Assembly (NCBI RefSeq): GCF_000178855.1
Contig: NZ_ADVG01000002.1
Span: 434,001 to 498,000, forward strand
From: Ktedonobacter racemifer DSM 44963
GTDB lineage: Bacteria; Chloroflexota; Ktedonobacteria; Ktedonobacterales; Ktedonobacteraceae
Direction of reading: 5' to 3'
Length of the DNA: 64,000 nucleotides
This document shows positions 53,878-62,243 of the stretch, piece by piece. The translations under genes and the position numbers were made by a program. Numbering within the stretch: position 1 is the first letter of the stretch; the number at the start of each line of letters is the position of its first letter. The notes under the pieces were generated by a model, which did not search any database, was not told where the DNA came from, and worked only from the letters and a program-made list of their open reading frames with translations.

Positions 53878-54966
53878 TCACTGAGAGCTGTTATCTCGCG
53901 CTTCCGCCAGGAGTTCGCGAACACGGGGGACCACTTGTGTGCCGTAAAGCTCGATAGCGGTCATGAGGGCTTGATGCGAGAGGCCTCCCATCCCGTATTT
54001 CAGATCGAAGCGGGTCGCGCCGAGAGCAGGGAGATTAGCCGCGATTTTCTGGGCAACGGTCTCTGGCGACCCCACGTAGAGCGCTCCCTGTGGCCCAACC
54101 TCGTGAAGAAAGGATTCCCTGGTCGGGATGGCGAATCCGCGGATCCTGCTGTAGCGGCGCATCACCTCCCGGTAGCGCGGCCAGAACGCTTCGCGGGCCT
54201 TCTCGTCGGTCACGTCGACGTGACCCAGCGAGTGCACGCCCACTGGCAAAGGAGTGCGCCCGAGACGCTCCAGGGCCTGCCGGAACAGTTGTGAGAAAGG
54301 CGCGAATCGCAACGGGGATCCGCCGATGATAGCGAGCATCAGCGAGAAGCCGTGGCTTGCGGCGCGGATGACCGACTGAGGGCTTCCGCCGACACCGACC
54401 CACACCGGAAACGGTCCAAATTCAGTGTGCGGCACAATATCCTGGCTGTGGAGCGACGCACGGGTCTCGCCCTGCCAGGTAACGGGACCGCCCTTGACAA
54501 TCTCAGCGAATAAGGCGACCTTCTCCTCGAAGAGAACCTCGTAGTCGGCAAGGTCGTAGCCGAAGAGAGGGAACGAGTCGATGCTGGAGCCTCGTCCAAG
54601 GACGACCTCTACCCGTCCACTGGAGATGGCGTTAAGCGTGGAGTAGCGCTGAAACACGCGAACCGGATCGTCCGAACTCAATACTATGACGGCCGGACCG
54701 AGATGGATATGGGAGGTGCGTGCAGCGATCGCGCTGAGCACCACGTCGGCAGCCGGCATCGGGAAGTCATCAGTGTGGTGTTCGCCAATCCCGAAGAAAT
54801 CCACGCCGACCTGGTCAGCAAGGGTACCTTGTTCGACGACATTCCGGATTGCCTGAGCATGCGAGAGTGGGCGATCCTCCTCATCATGCGTGACATCGCC
54901 AAAGGTGTGGAGGCCAAAGGTAAGTGGGAACTGCACGGGTGCAGCACTGAACGGTGTTGTTGTCAT
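53878..54966 (-). CDS. LLM-class flavin-dependent oxidoreductase (luciferase-like)
   Basis: 362 residues with the bacterial luciferase-like barrel: the N-terminal FPLTFGLHTFGDVTHDEED, FFGIGEHHTDDFPMPAADVV, LGPAVIVLSSDDPVRVFQRY, then GRVEVVLGRGSSIDSFPLFG and VWVGVGGSPQSVIRAASHGF. The family uses FMN or F420. It is on the same strand as an F420-reductase-like gene and a LUD-domain gene immediately upstream, forming a probable redox operon. Substrate unknown. A near-perfect family fit and full length make the assignment firm. Confidence 0.9.
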   Translation of the reverse strand: MTTTPFSAAPVQFPLTFGLHTFGDVTHDEEDRPLSHAQAIRNVVEQGTLADQVGVDFFGIGEHHTDDFPMPAADVVLSAIAARTSHIHLGPAVIVLSSDDPVRVFQRYSTLNAISSGRVEVVLGRGSSIDSFPLFGYDLADYEVLFEEKVALFAEIVKGGPVTWQGETRASLHSQDIVPHTEFGPFPVWVGVGGSPQSVIRAASHGFSLMLAIIGGSPLRFAPFSQLFRQALERLGRTPLPVGVHSLGHVDVTDEKAREAFWPRYREVMRRYSRIRGFAIPTRESFLHEVGPQGALYVGSPETVAQKIAANLPALGATRFDLKYGMGGLSHQALMTAIELYGTQVVPRVRELLAEARDNSSQ

Positions 54967-55013
54967 ATCGATGTTTTCCTTTCTCGTATGGGCCTGAGCA
55001 AGTCGGTGCTAAT

Positions 55014-55682
55014 CTACGCTGTCTCGGCGCGGACCGCCAGCTCAAATTCGGTTTTATGTAGCGAAGCCCCGAAGATAGGGCCCCCTGGTTCGAGCAGGCG
55101 GCCCGCGCTCAGACGGTCGAACCGCACAGCGTCGTAGCCGATGCGCTCAATAAAGTCCGCCACCATGTCCACCGCGTGTGGATCGTCGCCGGCAACCCCG
55201 AGCGCGCGGCGTTCCGGCGAACCTTTTGGTCGGCGTTCGTTTTCGAGCTCGTGGTAGCCAATGTGGTTGAGGGTCTTGACGACCATTGACCTCGCGAGCC
55301 GGCGCTGGACAATCTCGCTACTGCCGTATCGATGATCCTCGAACAGCTCCTGAACTCCGTCGACAGGCGGCCAATAGTTCATCACGTCGACAACAAGCTT
55401 ACCGTCCAGCAGGGAAGGGTCCAGCGTCGTGAACTTGTGAAGCGGAAGCGCCAGCACGACAATGTCCGCCTGACGGACAGCGTCTGCTGCCCGTCGTGGC
55501 TCGGCTCCAGGGGAGAGCACCTGCGCGATCAGCTCGATCTTCTCAGGGTCACCCGAAGCGGAGATCGTCACGTTGTAGCCTGCCTCTATCGCGACTCGTG
55601 CGATGATCGGGCCGACATGACCCGCCCCGAGCACAGCGATCCGTGGTAGCCGCACATGCGGCGGAGTGATAGTTGTCATCAT
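55014..55682 (-). CDS. NAD(P)-binding protein of the F420-reductase/NPD-like family
   Basis: 222 residues from ATG 55682 (a second ATG follows at once; a weaker start at 55706 is possible). The N-terminal Rossmann motif is IAVLGAGHVGPIIARVAIEA, then YNVTISASGDPEKIEL, a pattern of NADPH:F420 oxidoreductases and the related NADP_oxidoreductase_F420 family. Further motifs are DIVVLALPLHKFTTLDPSL and VVDVMNYWPPVDG. It probably moves hydride between NADPH and F420 or a related acceptor. Only four bases separate its start from the LUD-domain gene's stop, so the two are co-transcribed with the LLM oxidoreductase. Confidence 0.8.
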   Translation of the reverse strand: MMTTITPPHVRLPRIAVLGAGHVGPIIARVAIEAGYNVTISASGDPEKIELIAQVLSPGAEPRRAADAVRQADIVVLALPLHKFTTLDPSLLDGKLVVDVMNYWPPVDGVQELFEDHRYGSSEIVQRRLARSMVVKTLNHIGYHELENERRPKGSPERRALGVAGDDPHAVDMVADFIERIGYDAVRFDRLSAGRLLEPGGPIFGASLHKTEFELAVRAETA

Positions 55683-55686
55683 GAGT

Positions 55687-56322
55687 TTAGAAGCCAAGGT
55701 TCTCATTAACCAGAATGACAGAAATGCGCTCAGGGAAAATCTCCCGATTGACGATTAGCAGTTTGTTCACCGCGCTATTGACGCCATAGGCATTGAAAGC
55801 ACGCTCATCTTCAAGTGGCAATGTGTATTCATGAATGCGGCGGATGCCCTCATTGAGGTTCGCAACCAGCTTCTGTGTACCGACCACGTAGATAACCTTT
55901 GCAGCGCCAGACACGCCGGGTCCCAGCTGGCTCCCGCTCATTGAAGCAATCATCAACTGGCCCTGCTCTGTGATAGCGTGAACACTGGCGACAAGTACAT
56001 CAGGCGCAGCACCCAGCTGGCGTTTGGCACGCTTCTGTCCCTCCTGATCAAGCTCGACCAGGCGATTGCGCACGACATCATAGCGACCGGATGACTCGAT
56101 CTCACCAGCGACTCCAATCTGATCAAGGGTGTACGAGGTCGCATTGAAAACCTCAGCGCCACTGGGGATCAGCTCGAAAACCTTCTTGCGTGCCTCCTCA
56201 GCGTTAGCGACCACGAAGGTCCGCATACCATTGGCGGTGAGGGCCTCGGCGGTTTTCGCCACGCGCTCCAGCGGTGCAAGATAACGAAATTCCGTATTTG
56301 GTACCAACTGAGATTTGCCCAT
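55687..56322 (-). CDS. LUD-domain protein (LutC/YkgG-like)
   Basis: 211 residues from ATG 56322, with AAAGGAG eight bases upstream; the frame open to 56352 is not needed. LUD-type motifs are VANAEEARKKVFELIPSGAE, VFNATSYTLDQIGV, DVLVASVHAITEQGQLMIAS and VIYVVGTQKLVANLNEGIRR. The family contains subunits of the lactate-utilisation oxidase, but many stand-alone members have no proven role. Here no LutA/LutB is adjacent; instead F420-type redox genes follow. It is therefore a stand-alone LUD protein, possibly part of this redox operon. Confidence 0.82.
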   Translation of the reverse strand: MGKSQLVPNTEFRYLAPLERVAKTAEALTANGMRTFVVANAEEARKKVFELIPSGAEVFNATSYTLDQIGVAGEIESSGRYDVVRNRLVELDQEGQKRAKRQLGAAPDVLVASVHAITEQGQLMIASMSGSQLGPGVSGAAKVIYVVGTQKLVANLNEGIRRIHEYTLPLEDERAFNAYGVNSAVNKLLIVNREIFPERISVILVNENLGF

Positions 56323-56408
56323 GTCTATAACTCCTTTACCGATCTGGAGCAAAGGGCCTTTCTACGGGGAAAGTTTCTCTTTGCTCTTGACTTTCTTTTA
56401 TATAGTTC

Positions 56409-56600
56409 TCAATGAAGATGCTTTTTTTGCCAAATTCGTTTACAGTTAAACCAATAGAGCAAAAAATTAGTCTGGTTCAAGATCCCGATCAAGGGTAGGT
56501 CATAGTGTTCCAGATGCTTTGTAAGGTGTTTTTCAACCTTAAACCTGACGCGGTTAAGATGCAACCATGTCCGTACACCAAGGTTGAGTTCATGCTTCAT
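56409..56600 (-). pseudogene. MarR-family regulator N-terminal fragment
   Basis: 63 residues. LGVRTWLHLNRVRFKVEKHL with TKHLEHYDL resembles the first helix of MarR proteins, ahead of the winged helix. After that, the sequence departs from MarR (PLIGILNQTNFLLYWFN) and stops. The DNA-binding part is absent. It lies directly upstream of the LUD gene in the same orientation and may be what remains of that operon's regulator. Confidence 0.45.
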
Positions 56601-56925
56601 GCATCTCCCTGTCTTTGATAGTTGAAGTATAAACTAATTTAATGTTCCTGTCAAGGAGGATGAAGCACGGATAAAGTTTTTTTGAGGCTTTACCTCTTGC
56701 CACCCCTTAGCGGAATTTAGAAGGGGAATTATGTCAGAACCCAATACCATTTCCTTCTCCTCAATGTCTGTGCCTCTACCTTATGTTGTTATCTGCATTT
56801 ATCCTCATTTCAGTTTCCCTTCAAGTTCAATTCAGCTACTTGATGTATTCCCATTGGTAGATACCAAAATGTAGAAACAGCTAATTTGGCTGTACCTACC
56901 CCCCTTTTCATGGAGGATAAGCGTA
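56601..56925. other. intergenic region
   Basis: No supported gene. It presumably holds the promoters for the divergent lipoprotein gene and the MarR remnant, but no convincing boxes or repeats are visible. Confidence 0.3.
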
Positions 56926-57480
56926 ATGATGACACGAAACCGTACACTCCTTTATGTTTTCACACTCGTGCTTCTGTTAGTGTTTGCTGGTTGTGGTAGC
57001 AGTAGTAATGCTCCCTCCAAGGCGGAGACAGGTCCGGAAGCGAGCAAGGCAACTCCTACGGCTGCGCTCACGCCGGTCTCGACTTCCACGGTAGAACCGA
57101 CGCAGGCTTCCACTCCAACTCCCACTGCCATTCCACAGCCGGTGCCGACCTCACCCCTGGCGCCACCCTCATCCCCTGCACCCGCCATTCTCGATCTGAG
57201 GCCCGCATCTATGAGTATTGTTGGGCATCTGGATTGCAACAAAAACGGAGTCTATGTCTGCTTCGCACGCGTGTTGTCTGGAACAAGCAATCAGAGTTCT
57301 TTACCCTGGAGAGCCTTCACCAATGTCCCTGGAGGCATCGTTTTTCGTCCGGCTAGTGGTAACCTTGCTCCTGGTCAGTCGGTATTGGTAACCATCAGTG
57401 TGCCCTTCACTTCCTGCGCACACGGTTTATTCTTCTTCCAGGGGCCAGTGAATACGCACACGATCACCTGGGCATGCTGA
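56926..57480 (+). CDS. Pro/Thr-rich lipoprotein
   Basis: 184 residues. The signal peptide LLYVFTLVLLLVFAGC has a clear lipobox. The next about 70 residues are a Pro/Thr/Ser/Ala-rich linker (STVEPTQASTPTPTAIPQP) like cell-wall spacers. The C-terminal 90 residues form a compact domain with three or four cysteines (HLDCNKNGVYVCFARVLSG, PFTSCAHGLFFFQG, ITWAC). The layout resembles the BACON/Ig-like end of extracellular lipoproteins, but I do not recognise the family. GGAGG lies nine bases upstream. It is apparently monocistronic. Confidence 0.7.
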   Translation: MMTRNRTLLYVFTLVLLLVFAGCGSSSNAPSKAETGPEASKATPTAALTPVSTSTVEPTQASTPTPTAIPQPVPTSPLAPPSSPAPAILDLRPASMSIVGHLDCNKNGVYVCFARVLSGTSNQSSLPWRAFTNVPGGIVFRPASGNLAPGQSVLVTISVPFTSCAHGLFFFQGPVNTHTITWAC

Positions 57481-58142
57481 TCAGGTGAGGCAATGATCCT
57501 GTTCAGTACATCAAGGCTCTCTCGTAGAACTCTCAACCTCGCTGGTTCTCAGAGAATCCTGCGCACCACCACGCGAGACCTCTTTTTCCTGATCCAACTC
57601 GTGCCAGTACTGCCGAGTATTGGCGTGTCCAAGTGACGACTCCCCACGGTTGATGCGTATGGGATCTTGGCCAGGAAAAGAAGAGTATGTGGAGGTGTCA
57701 GCGCCGGTAAAATTCCGAGTCGATTGAGGGTGTTTTGCCTCAATGGCTGTGCGAGTGTAGCATGCTCAGAGACATGATGTGCCATTGAAGCGAAAAAATG
57801 ATCACTCTTTTCTCTCTTAAAAAAAGATGTCATTTCAACCTTAAACCAGCGCGTAATGACGTTGGCGCGAACAGGAGGAGGAAAACGGCGATCAAAGCTC
57901 TGGTGGGAGAGGCAAGGAACTGCCGATGCGGCGCACCCATTCATGTACAAGGGATCAACCCAGATGCGTATGAGGGGTCCTGCACGCATCGCCCAATCAG
58001 CCGTGAGGGGTCTACCCAAAAGCCGGGCAGGGGTCTTCAGTTCCCTGGAACGAGGGGAGCTCCTCCTCGCTGCCTCTCCATTGGTATCCTACAACACGCT
58101 TTTCATCTCTATCAAGATTCCGTACATAAAGCCGGGGGCTTC
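57481..58142. other. intergenic region, possibly decayed coding sequence
   Basis: A minus-strand open frame between 57549 and 58019 encodes about 156 residues (RANVITRWFKVEMTSFFKRE, LILPALTPPH-like tail) without recognisable homology or ribosome-binding site, so I do not call it. The right part may contain the worn right end of the tnpB relic that starts at 58143. Confidence 0.3.
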
Positions 58143-58830
58143 TCAGGAGGCTTGCGCTTCCTGAAGGCTCCGTCCAAGCCAAATATTTTTTATGTTTCTT
58201 GCAGCATTGTGGTCCCGATCCAGTTCGCACCCGCACTCACATGAGTGCCACCGCTCAGAGAGTTCTTTCTTGCGAACAGTGCCACAACTGCTGCATATTT
58301 GGCTGGTATGCTTGGGATCAACTTTCACAACCTGTACAGTACCAGCTTCTTCCGCTTTGTACTGACAGAACGTGATGAATTGACTCCAACCAGCATCTAA
58401 AATGCTTTTGTTGAGGCCAGATTTAGCACTTGCTCCATTAGGAAGGTATTTGCCTGTCTCCTCATCCTGTTTGGGCTTTGCCCTTCGCGACAGGTTCGTA
58501 GGCTGAATATTTTCAAACACGATAGTTTCGTAGATGTTGATCAGACGGCGCGACCATTGGTGAAGATAATCGTTGCGCTGGTTGCGCACTTTGCGATGCA
58601 GACGAGCCACACGCTTGACTGCCTTCTTACGTCGATTGGACCCCGCTTCTTACGTGATAGGGCTTGCTGTGCCTTCTCAAGATTCTTCTCTGCCTTGCGA
58701 TACTGTTTGGGATTCTCAATGACATCACCAGTGGAGAGCGTTGCCAGCTTCGAGATGCCCAAATCAATCCCCACAGCCTCATCAGTGTAGGGTGTGCGTG
58801 GCATCGCCTCCACTTCACAGCACGTTGCTC
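58143..58830 (-). pseudogene. tnpB relic lacking the N-terminal region
   Basis: Two frames give the C-terminal TnpB half: DEAVGIDLGISKLATLSTGD then KAEKNLEKAQQALSRKKRG; after a frame change near 58615-58645 come RLHRKVRNQRNDYLHQWSRR, YETIVFENIQPTNL, zinc finger ICSSCG...HSCECG and DRDHNAARNIKNI. All three RuvC motifs and the finger are still recognisable. The first 170 or so residues are gone, cut at the end of the neighbouring gene. It is a third, distinct tnpB lineage in the window. Confidence 0.8.
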
Positions 58831-59851
58831 AAGAAGCTGATACGCCGCTCTCGTGTTTGGCAAAGGATTTGGCGAGAGTCTTAAATGCTTCTTTTGGCTC
58901 CCACATCATCTCAGGATAGCTTACCCCATGCTTGCCTGTATAGCTTTTCACGAGGGCGTAGCTTGCCATGTCGAGGTCGTAGCGTGGGTCTTCATGATAC
59001 GGAAAAGCGGGTGCGACAAAGGTGAAGACAAACATCCCATCTACTCCAGCACCTTCAAGGAGTGCAAGCAAGTCAGAAAGTTCCTGTGCCTGCAACTCCT
59101 CGTCACGCACATACATTCCATTGAGTTGCGGTGGTGTTTTGAGAAAGTCAACAATCATCCAACCTCTCCCACCTGCATGCTCGGCCCCTTGATAGGTGCA
59201 ACAGCCGAACTCGGTAATGATGACAGGTTTACCGTGGAGAAAGTATCGTTTCAGTGATTCGGCGTAAGCATCTCTGTTACGCGCTTCTCGATAATGGTCA
59301 AGGCACACGAAGTCAAAGAGACTCCAATCAACGGCTTCCAGTTGCACCGACGCATACGTGACGTTCCCATGAAACACCTGTCGGACAGCTCTGGTGGCTT
59401 GTGCTAAAAATGCATGAAGCGGTTTGTGATGTGCTCCTGTTTGAATGTATTCCCGAAATGCAGGATTGCCGACTCGCTCAAGGACCGTCTTTCCTGGTAT
59501 GATACCCTGCATAAAAAGGGTCAGCTCACTCCCCAGGATAAAAATCAAGGCTGGAAATCGTTGGCGCAAGACTTCAGCCGCTGCTGCACACGTGACGATG
59601 TAATCAAGCGTTTCTTGTGCGCTTTTCTCAGGGCGCCAAGGGGAAAGCCATACCTCCAGGCCTTGCTTAAGAGCATCCTCTGCCGCTGTTATCAACTGGT
59701 CAATATCCGTGCCTACAATCCTGACGGCATTACAGTGGAGGTCCTTCTTGATAATTTCCAGCTCATGATGCACCACGCCAATGTCAAATATCGGCCGTGT
59801 TATGTGCTTCAGCTCAATGCCGACATCATAGTTTATCCCTTTGCGTTGCAT
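58829..59851 (-). CDS. TIM-barrel-like protein of the family often annotated as abortive infection
   Basis: 340 residues: MQRKGINYDVGIELKHI, then KKDLHCNAVRIVGTDIDQL, EVWLSPWRPEKSAQETLDYI, FILGSELTLFMQGIIPGKT, YASVQLEAVDWSLFDFVCLD, PVIITEFGCCTYQGAEHAGG and FVFTFVAPAFPYHEDPRYDL. The alternating pattern with ITEFG suggests a glycosidase-like barrel, where the glutamate would be a nucleophile. Homologues are frequently labelled abortive phage infection protein; I know of no published function. AAGGGGAAA lies about seven bases upstream. The last dozen residues (after KSFAKHES) abut the tnpB relic, so the natural C-terminus may be slightly altered. Phage defence is conjecture. Confidence 0.7.
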   Translation of the reverse strand: MQRKGINYDVGIELKHITRPIFDIGVVHHELEIIKKDLHCNAVRIVGTDIDQLITAAEDALKQGLEVWLSPWRPEKSAQETLDYIVTCAAAAEVLRQRFPALIFILGSELTLFMQGIIPGKTVLERVGNPAFREYIQTGAHHKPLHAFLAQATRAVRQVFHGNVTYASVQLEAVDWSLFDFVCLDHYREARNRDAYAESLKRYFLHGKPVIITEFGCCTYQGAEHAGGRGWMIVDFLKTPPQLNGMYVRDEELQAQELSDLLALLEGAGVDGMFVFTFVAPAFPYHEDPRYDLDMASYALVKSYTGKHGVSYPEMMWEPKEAFKTLAKSFAKHESGVSAS

Positions 59852-60559
59852 GATTTCCCCTTTCTTTGTGCTTCCTTTGTTGAATGATAGGTTTCATCTT
59901 CCAACTGTTGCCACTATCAGGCGTTTTGCTGGCGTTTTCTCGCGACCAGGATAGACCTGAAAGTCAGAGAGCCCGCAATCAGGGCCGCGATGATCCCATA
60001 GTCGATCACCGGTTTGAGCAGAATGACCTGAGCAATGGGGAGCGTGTAGGTGAGAATCACGCAGATAATCAGCATGAGCAGCAATGCCATTCCCCAGGCT
60101 GTTGTCAGGAGCATAAAGCGGCGGTGTGCCCCTGAGGATTGAAAACTCCGCTCAAGCTGTGCTTTCTGCACCTGTGACCTCTCCCCCAATCCACTTTTAA
60201 TGAGCACCAGCAGAACCGGCTTCCCAATCAGTACTGAGCCCAGCATAAGCAGCCCAAACACGCCAACCATCAACGAGTGGCTAATCAGCACGAGGCGAGC
60301 ATCATTGAAGAGCAATGCGCTCAAGAGTTTCACAGCGATACCCACCAGCGCAAACGAGCCGATCAAGCTCAATCGTCGCTTGCGCACCAGTTCGATGAGC
60401 GAGCCAGACGCTGGCGAAATGGCAGCCAGCAAGAGCGCATTCACCCAAAACGCCGCAGGATGCCCCTGCCCTTTCAGGCATGGGGAGGAATGCGGCGTTC
60501 CTTTGTCGGTGGCTTGGGTGGAATACGCCGTAGACATGCTCTCATCTGCTCATGTATTG

Positions 60560-60596
60560 TTGACAGTCAGATGAAAACTATGGTATAATTTAGCGT
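60560..60596 (+). promoter_or_regulatory. consensus promoter for leaderless tnpB
   Basis: TTGACA (60560-60565), an 18-base spacer and TATAAT (60584-60589) end seven bases before ATG 60597, with no ribosome-binding site between. The transcript should start at or next to the ATG. In the inactivated copy the -35 box has decayed to TTTACA. Confidence 0.65.
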
Positions 60597-61829
60597 ATGC
60601 AAACGGTAGTAACAGCGAAACTCAAATTGAATACAACGCCCGAGCAATTCAAGGCATTACGTACAACGCAACTGGCGTATCGGGATTCTCTCAACTATGT
60701 GAGCCAGTACGCCTTTGCGCATGGCAAGATGAGCAATGCTGTTCGTTTGCAAGATGCCACCTACGAAGAGATCCGCCTCCGTTTTCATCTGCCTTCGCAA
60801 ATGGCCTGTTCTGTTCCTCGCCAAGTTGGAGCCTCGTATAAAACCCTCTGGACAAAGGTCAAGAACAATGCTGTTCATCGTAAGGAAGGGAAGACCAAGA
60901 AACGCTACAAAGGGCTTGATAAGGCTCCCACGTTCATCTCCCCCACGTTGACCTATCAGTACAAGAAAGACTACACCTTCAAGAAAGAGCAGCAGGTGAG
61001 CATCCTGACCCTTGAGGGACGTGTTATCGTGCCCTCTACTGGCTACAATAAGCATGTGGCATTGATCCAGCGTGGAGCGGAGATTGGTGCATCGAAACTC
61101 TGGTATGACAAGCCCAGGAAACAATTTTACCTCCTTGTCTCTCTTGCAATTGAGACGGCTGATCCTACACCTGAAACGCACAAGCAGGTCGCCGGAGTGG
61201 ATGTGGGGATGCGATACCTTGCCGTCACGGCGACGATGCAAGGGGATTGCACCTTCCATTCAGGCAAACAGATTGTCCCCAAGGCAAACCACTCCGCACG
61301 ACTGAGAAAACGTCTGCAAAAGAAAGGCACTCGTTCAGCGACAAGAAGGCTCGTTGCCATCAGTGGACGAGAGAGACGGTTGAAGCAGAATACCAATCAT
61401 GTCGTGAGTAAGCGGATTGTCCTACAGCACCCTCAAAGCTTGATTGGACTGGAGCATCTGACAGATATTCGAGAGCGTACCAAACGACGCAAAGGCAAAA
61501 GTGCAAAACAGCGAAAAGCCAATCGTACCTTCTCCAAATGGTCCTTCGCTGAGTTGCATAGCATGATTGCCTATAAAGCGCTCTTGCATCGAAGTATGGC
61601 AATCAAGGTCGATGCCAACTCTACCTCGCAAGCGTGCCCCAAATGTGGGCACACCTGCAAAGAGAATAGGCCCAACAAAGGATTGCTCTTCGTCTGTCAG
61701 AATTGTCAGTACACGCTCCATGCCGATCTGGTTGGTGCAAGAAACATTGCGATGCGAACGCTTCTTATCCGGCAAGACTGGAGAGGAACGGGCCTCTTGT
61801 CAGTACGCGCCTTCTGTGTCGGACGATGA
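60597..61829 (+). CDS. tnpB: TnpB RNA-guided endonuclease (IS200/IS605 OrfB), intact
   Basis: 410 residues, the normal TnpB length. RuvC catalytic residues are D202 (AGVDVGMRYLAV), E286 (LIGLEHLTDIRE) and D377 (HADLVGARNIA). The zinc finger is C347/C350 (CPKCGH) with C367/C370 (CQNC). The N-terminal LKLNTTPEQFKALRTTQLAY is the usual HTH-like start. TnpB is guided by an RNA from the element's right end to cut DNA next to a target-adjacent motif, which keeps the element from being lost. It is the only uninterrupted tnpB in the window. Transcription is from a consensus promoter without leader. Confidence 0.93.
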   Translation: MQTVVTAKLKLNTTPEQFKALRTTQLAYRDSLNYVSQYAFAHGKMSNAVRLQDATYEEIRLRFHLPSQMACSVPRQVGASYKTLWTKVKNNAVHRKEGKTKKRYKGLDKAPTFISPTLTYQYKKDYTFKKEQQVSILTLEGRVIVPSTGYNKHVALIQRGAEIGASKLWYDKPRKQFYLLVSLAIETADPTPETHKQVAGVDVGMRYLAVTATMQGDCTFHSGKQIVPKANHSARLRKRLQKKGTRSATRRLVAISGRERRLKQNTNHVVSKRIVLQHPQSLIGLEHLTDIRERTKRRKGKSAKQRKANRTFSKWSFAELHSMIAYKALLHRSMAIKVDANSTSQACPKCGHTCKENRPNKGLLFVCQNCQYTLHADLVGARNIAMRTLLIRQDWRGTGLLSVRAFCVGR

Positions 61830-61936
61830 AGCCAAAGCAGCACGCCTGAAACGGTATGCTGAATTGCGGTGGAGTTCAGACACAACTCCAAGCCCTCGGC
61901 TTTCGCCGTAGGGTACTGACCTCTGAGAGATGAAAG
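61760..61936 (+). ncRNA. candidate right-end guide (reRNA/omegaRNA) overlapping the tnpB 3' end
   Basis: In TnpB systems the guide RNA covers the 3' end of tnpB and the element's right end, then about 16 bases of flank as guide. Here the right-end stems GGAGTT/AACTCC and CGGC/GCCG end at 61913, and the element stops at 61920. The guide would be CTCTGAGAGATGAAAG (61921-61936), which in the reconstructed empty site lies directly after TTCAC. The 5' end of the RNA is a guess. Confidence 0.4.
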
Positions 61937-62243
61937 CTCCCAGTAGCCACGAGACAGATGAGATAGGGGACAATCGCCGCATAGATGAGCGTAGGAAGAA
62001 GCCTCATCCAGATCGTTTGTGGAGAGAACGCCTGTTGATTTGAGATCCGTAGGTTTGACATAGGATATCACCTTCTTTCGCTTTTGAAGCATTAAATGAT
62101 CTTGATATTTATCATTGCTTCCCATATATGAATAGGCATACCTATCTGCCATATCATCGAGGTCGCTAGAAAGAGTCTACCGCAAGAGGGAGCATATGAC
62201 GTCCCTCGAAGGAGGTATTGGGGAGGAGTATTGTATTCTTGAT

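Larger units (their letters stand above)
60445..61920 (+). mobile_element. 1476-bp tnpB-only IS200/IS605-type element, intact copy
   Basis: The boundaries come from rejoining the interrupted membrane-protein gene and from the abrupt end of similarity with the copy at 48324-49799. The left flank is TTCAC (60440-60444), and the right end is GGTACTGAC (61912-61920). The empty site reads GCATTCAC/CTCTGAGAG with no duplication. The subterminal left hairpin is GCCGCA (60452-60457) with TGCGGC (60491-60496) and inner CCCCTGCC with GGCATGGGG. The right-end hairpins are GGAGTT/AACTCC (61871-61889) and CGGC/GCCG (61897-61908). No tnpA is present, so transposition needs one in trans. Confidence 0.88.
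59917..62061 (-). pseudogene. VC0807-family membrane protein gene split by a tnpB element
   Basis: The 5' piece (62061-61921) encodes SNLRISNQQAFSPQTIWMRL then LPTLIYAAIVPYLICLVATG and SFHLSE; the 3' piece (60444-59917) continues VNALLLAAISPASGSLIELV and RKRRLSLIGSFALVGIAVKL. Rejoined they are 669 bases, 222 codons plus stop, in frame, giving a five- to six-helix membrane protein. AAGGTG lies about nine bases upstream of ATG 62061. The tnpB element at 60445-61920 interrupts it. A truncated product starting within the element (AYSTQATDKGTPHSS and on) is an artefact of the insertion. The family's role is unknown. Confidence 0.82.

Noticed and set aside
57549..58019. 156-codon minus-strand open frame
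   Set aside because: No recognisable motif, no ribosome-binding site, and it overlaps probable IS debris; kept only as a note.
59917..60537. 206-residue protein starting inside the tnpB element
   Set aside because: Its first 30 residues are read from the element's left end; the real N-terminus lies beyond the element at 61921-62061.
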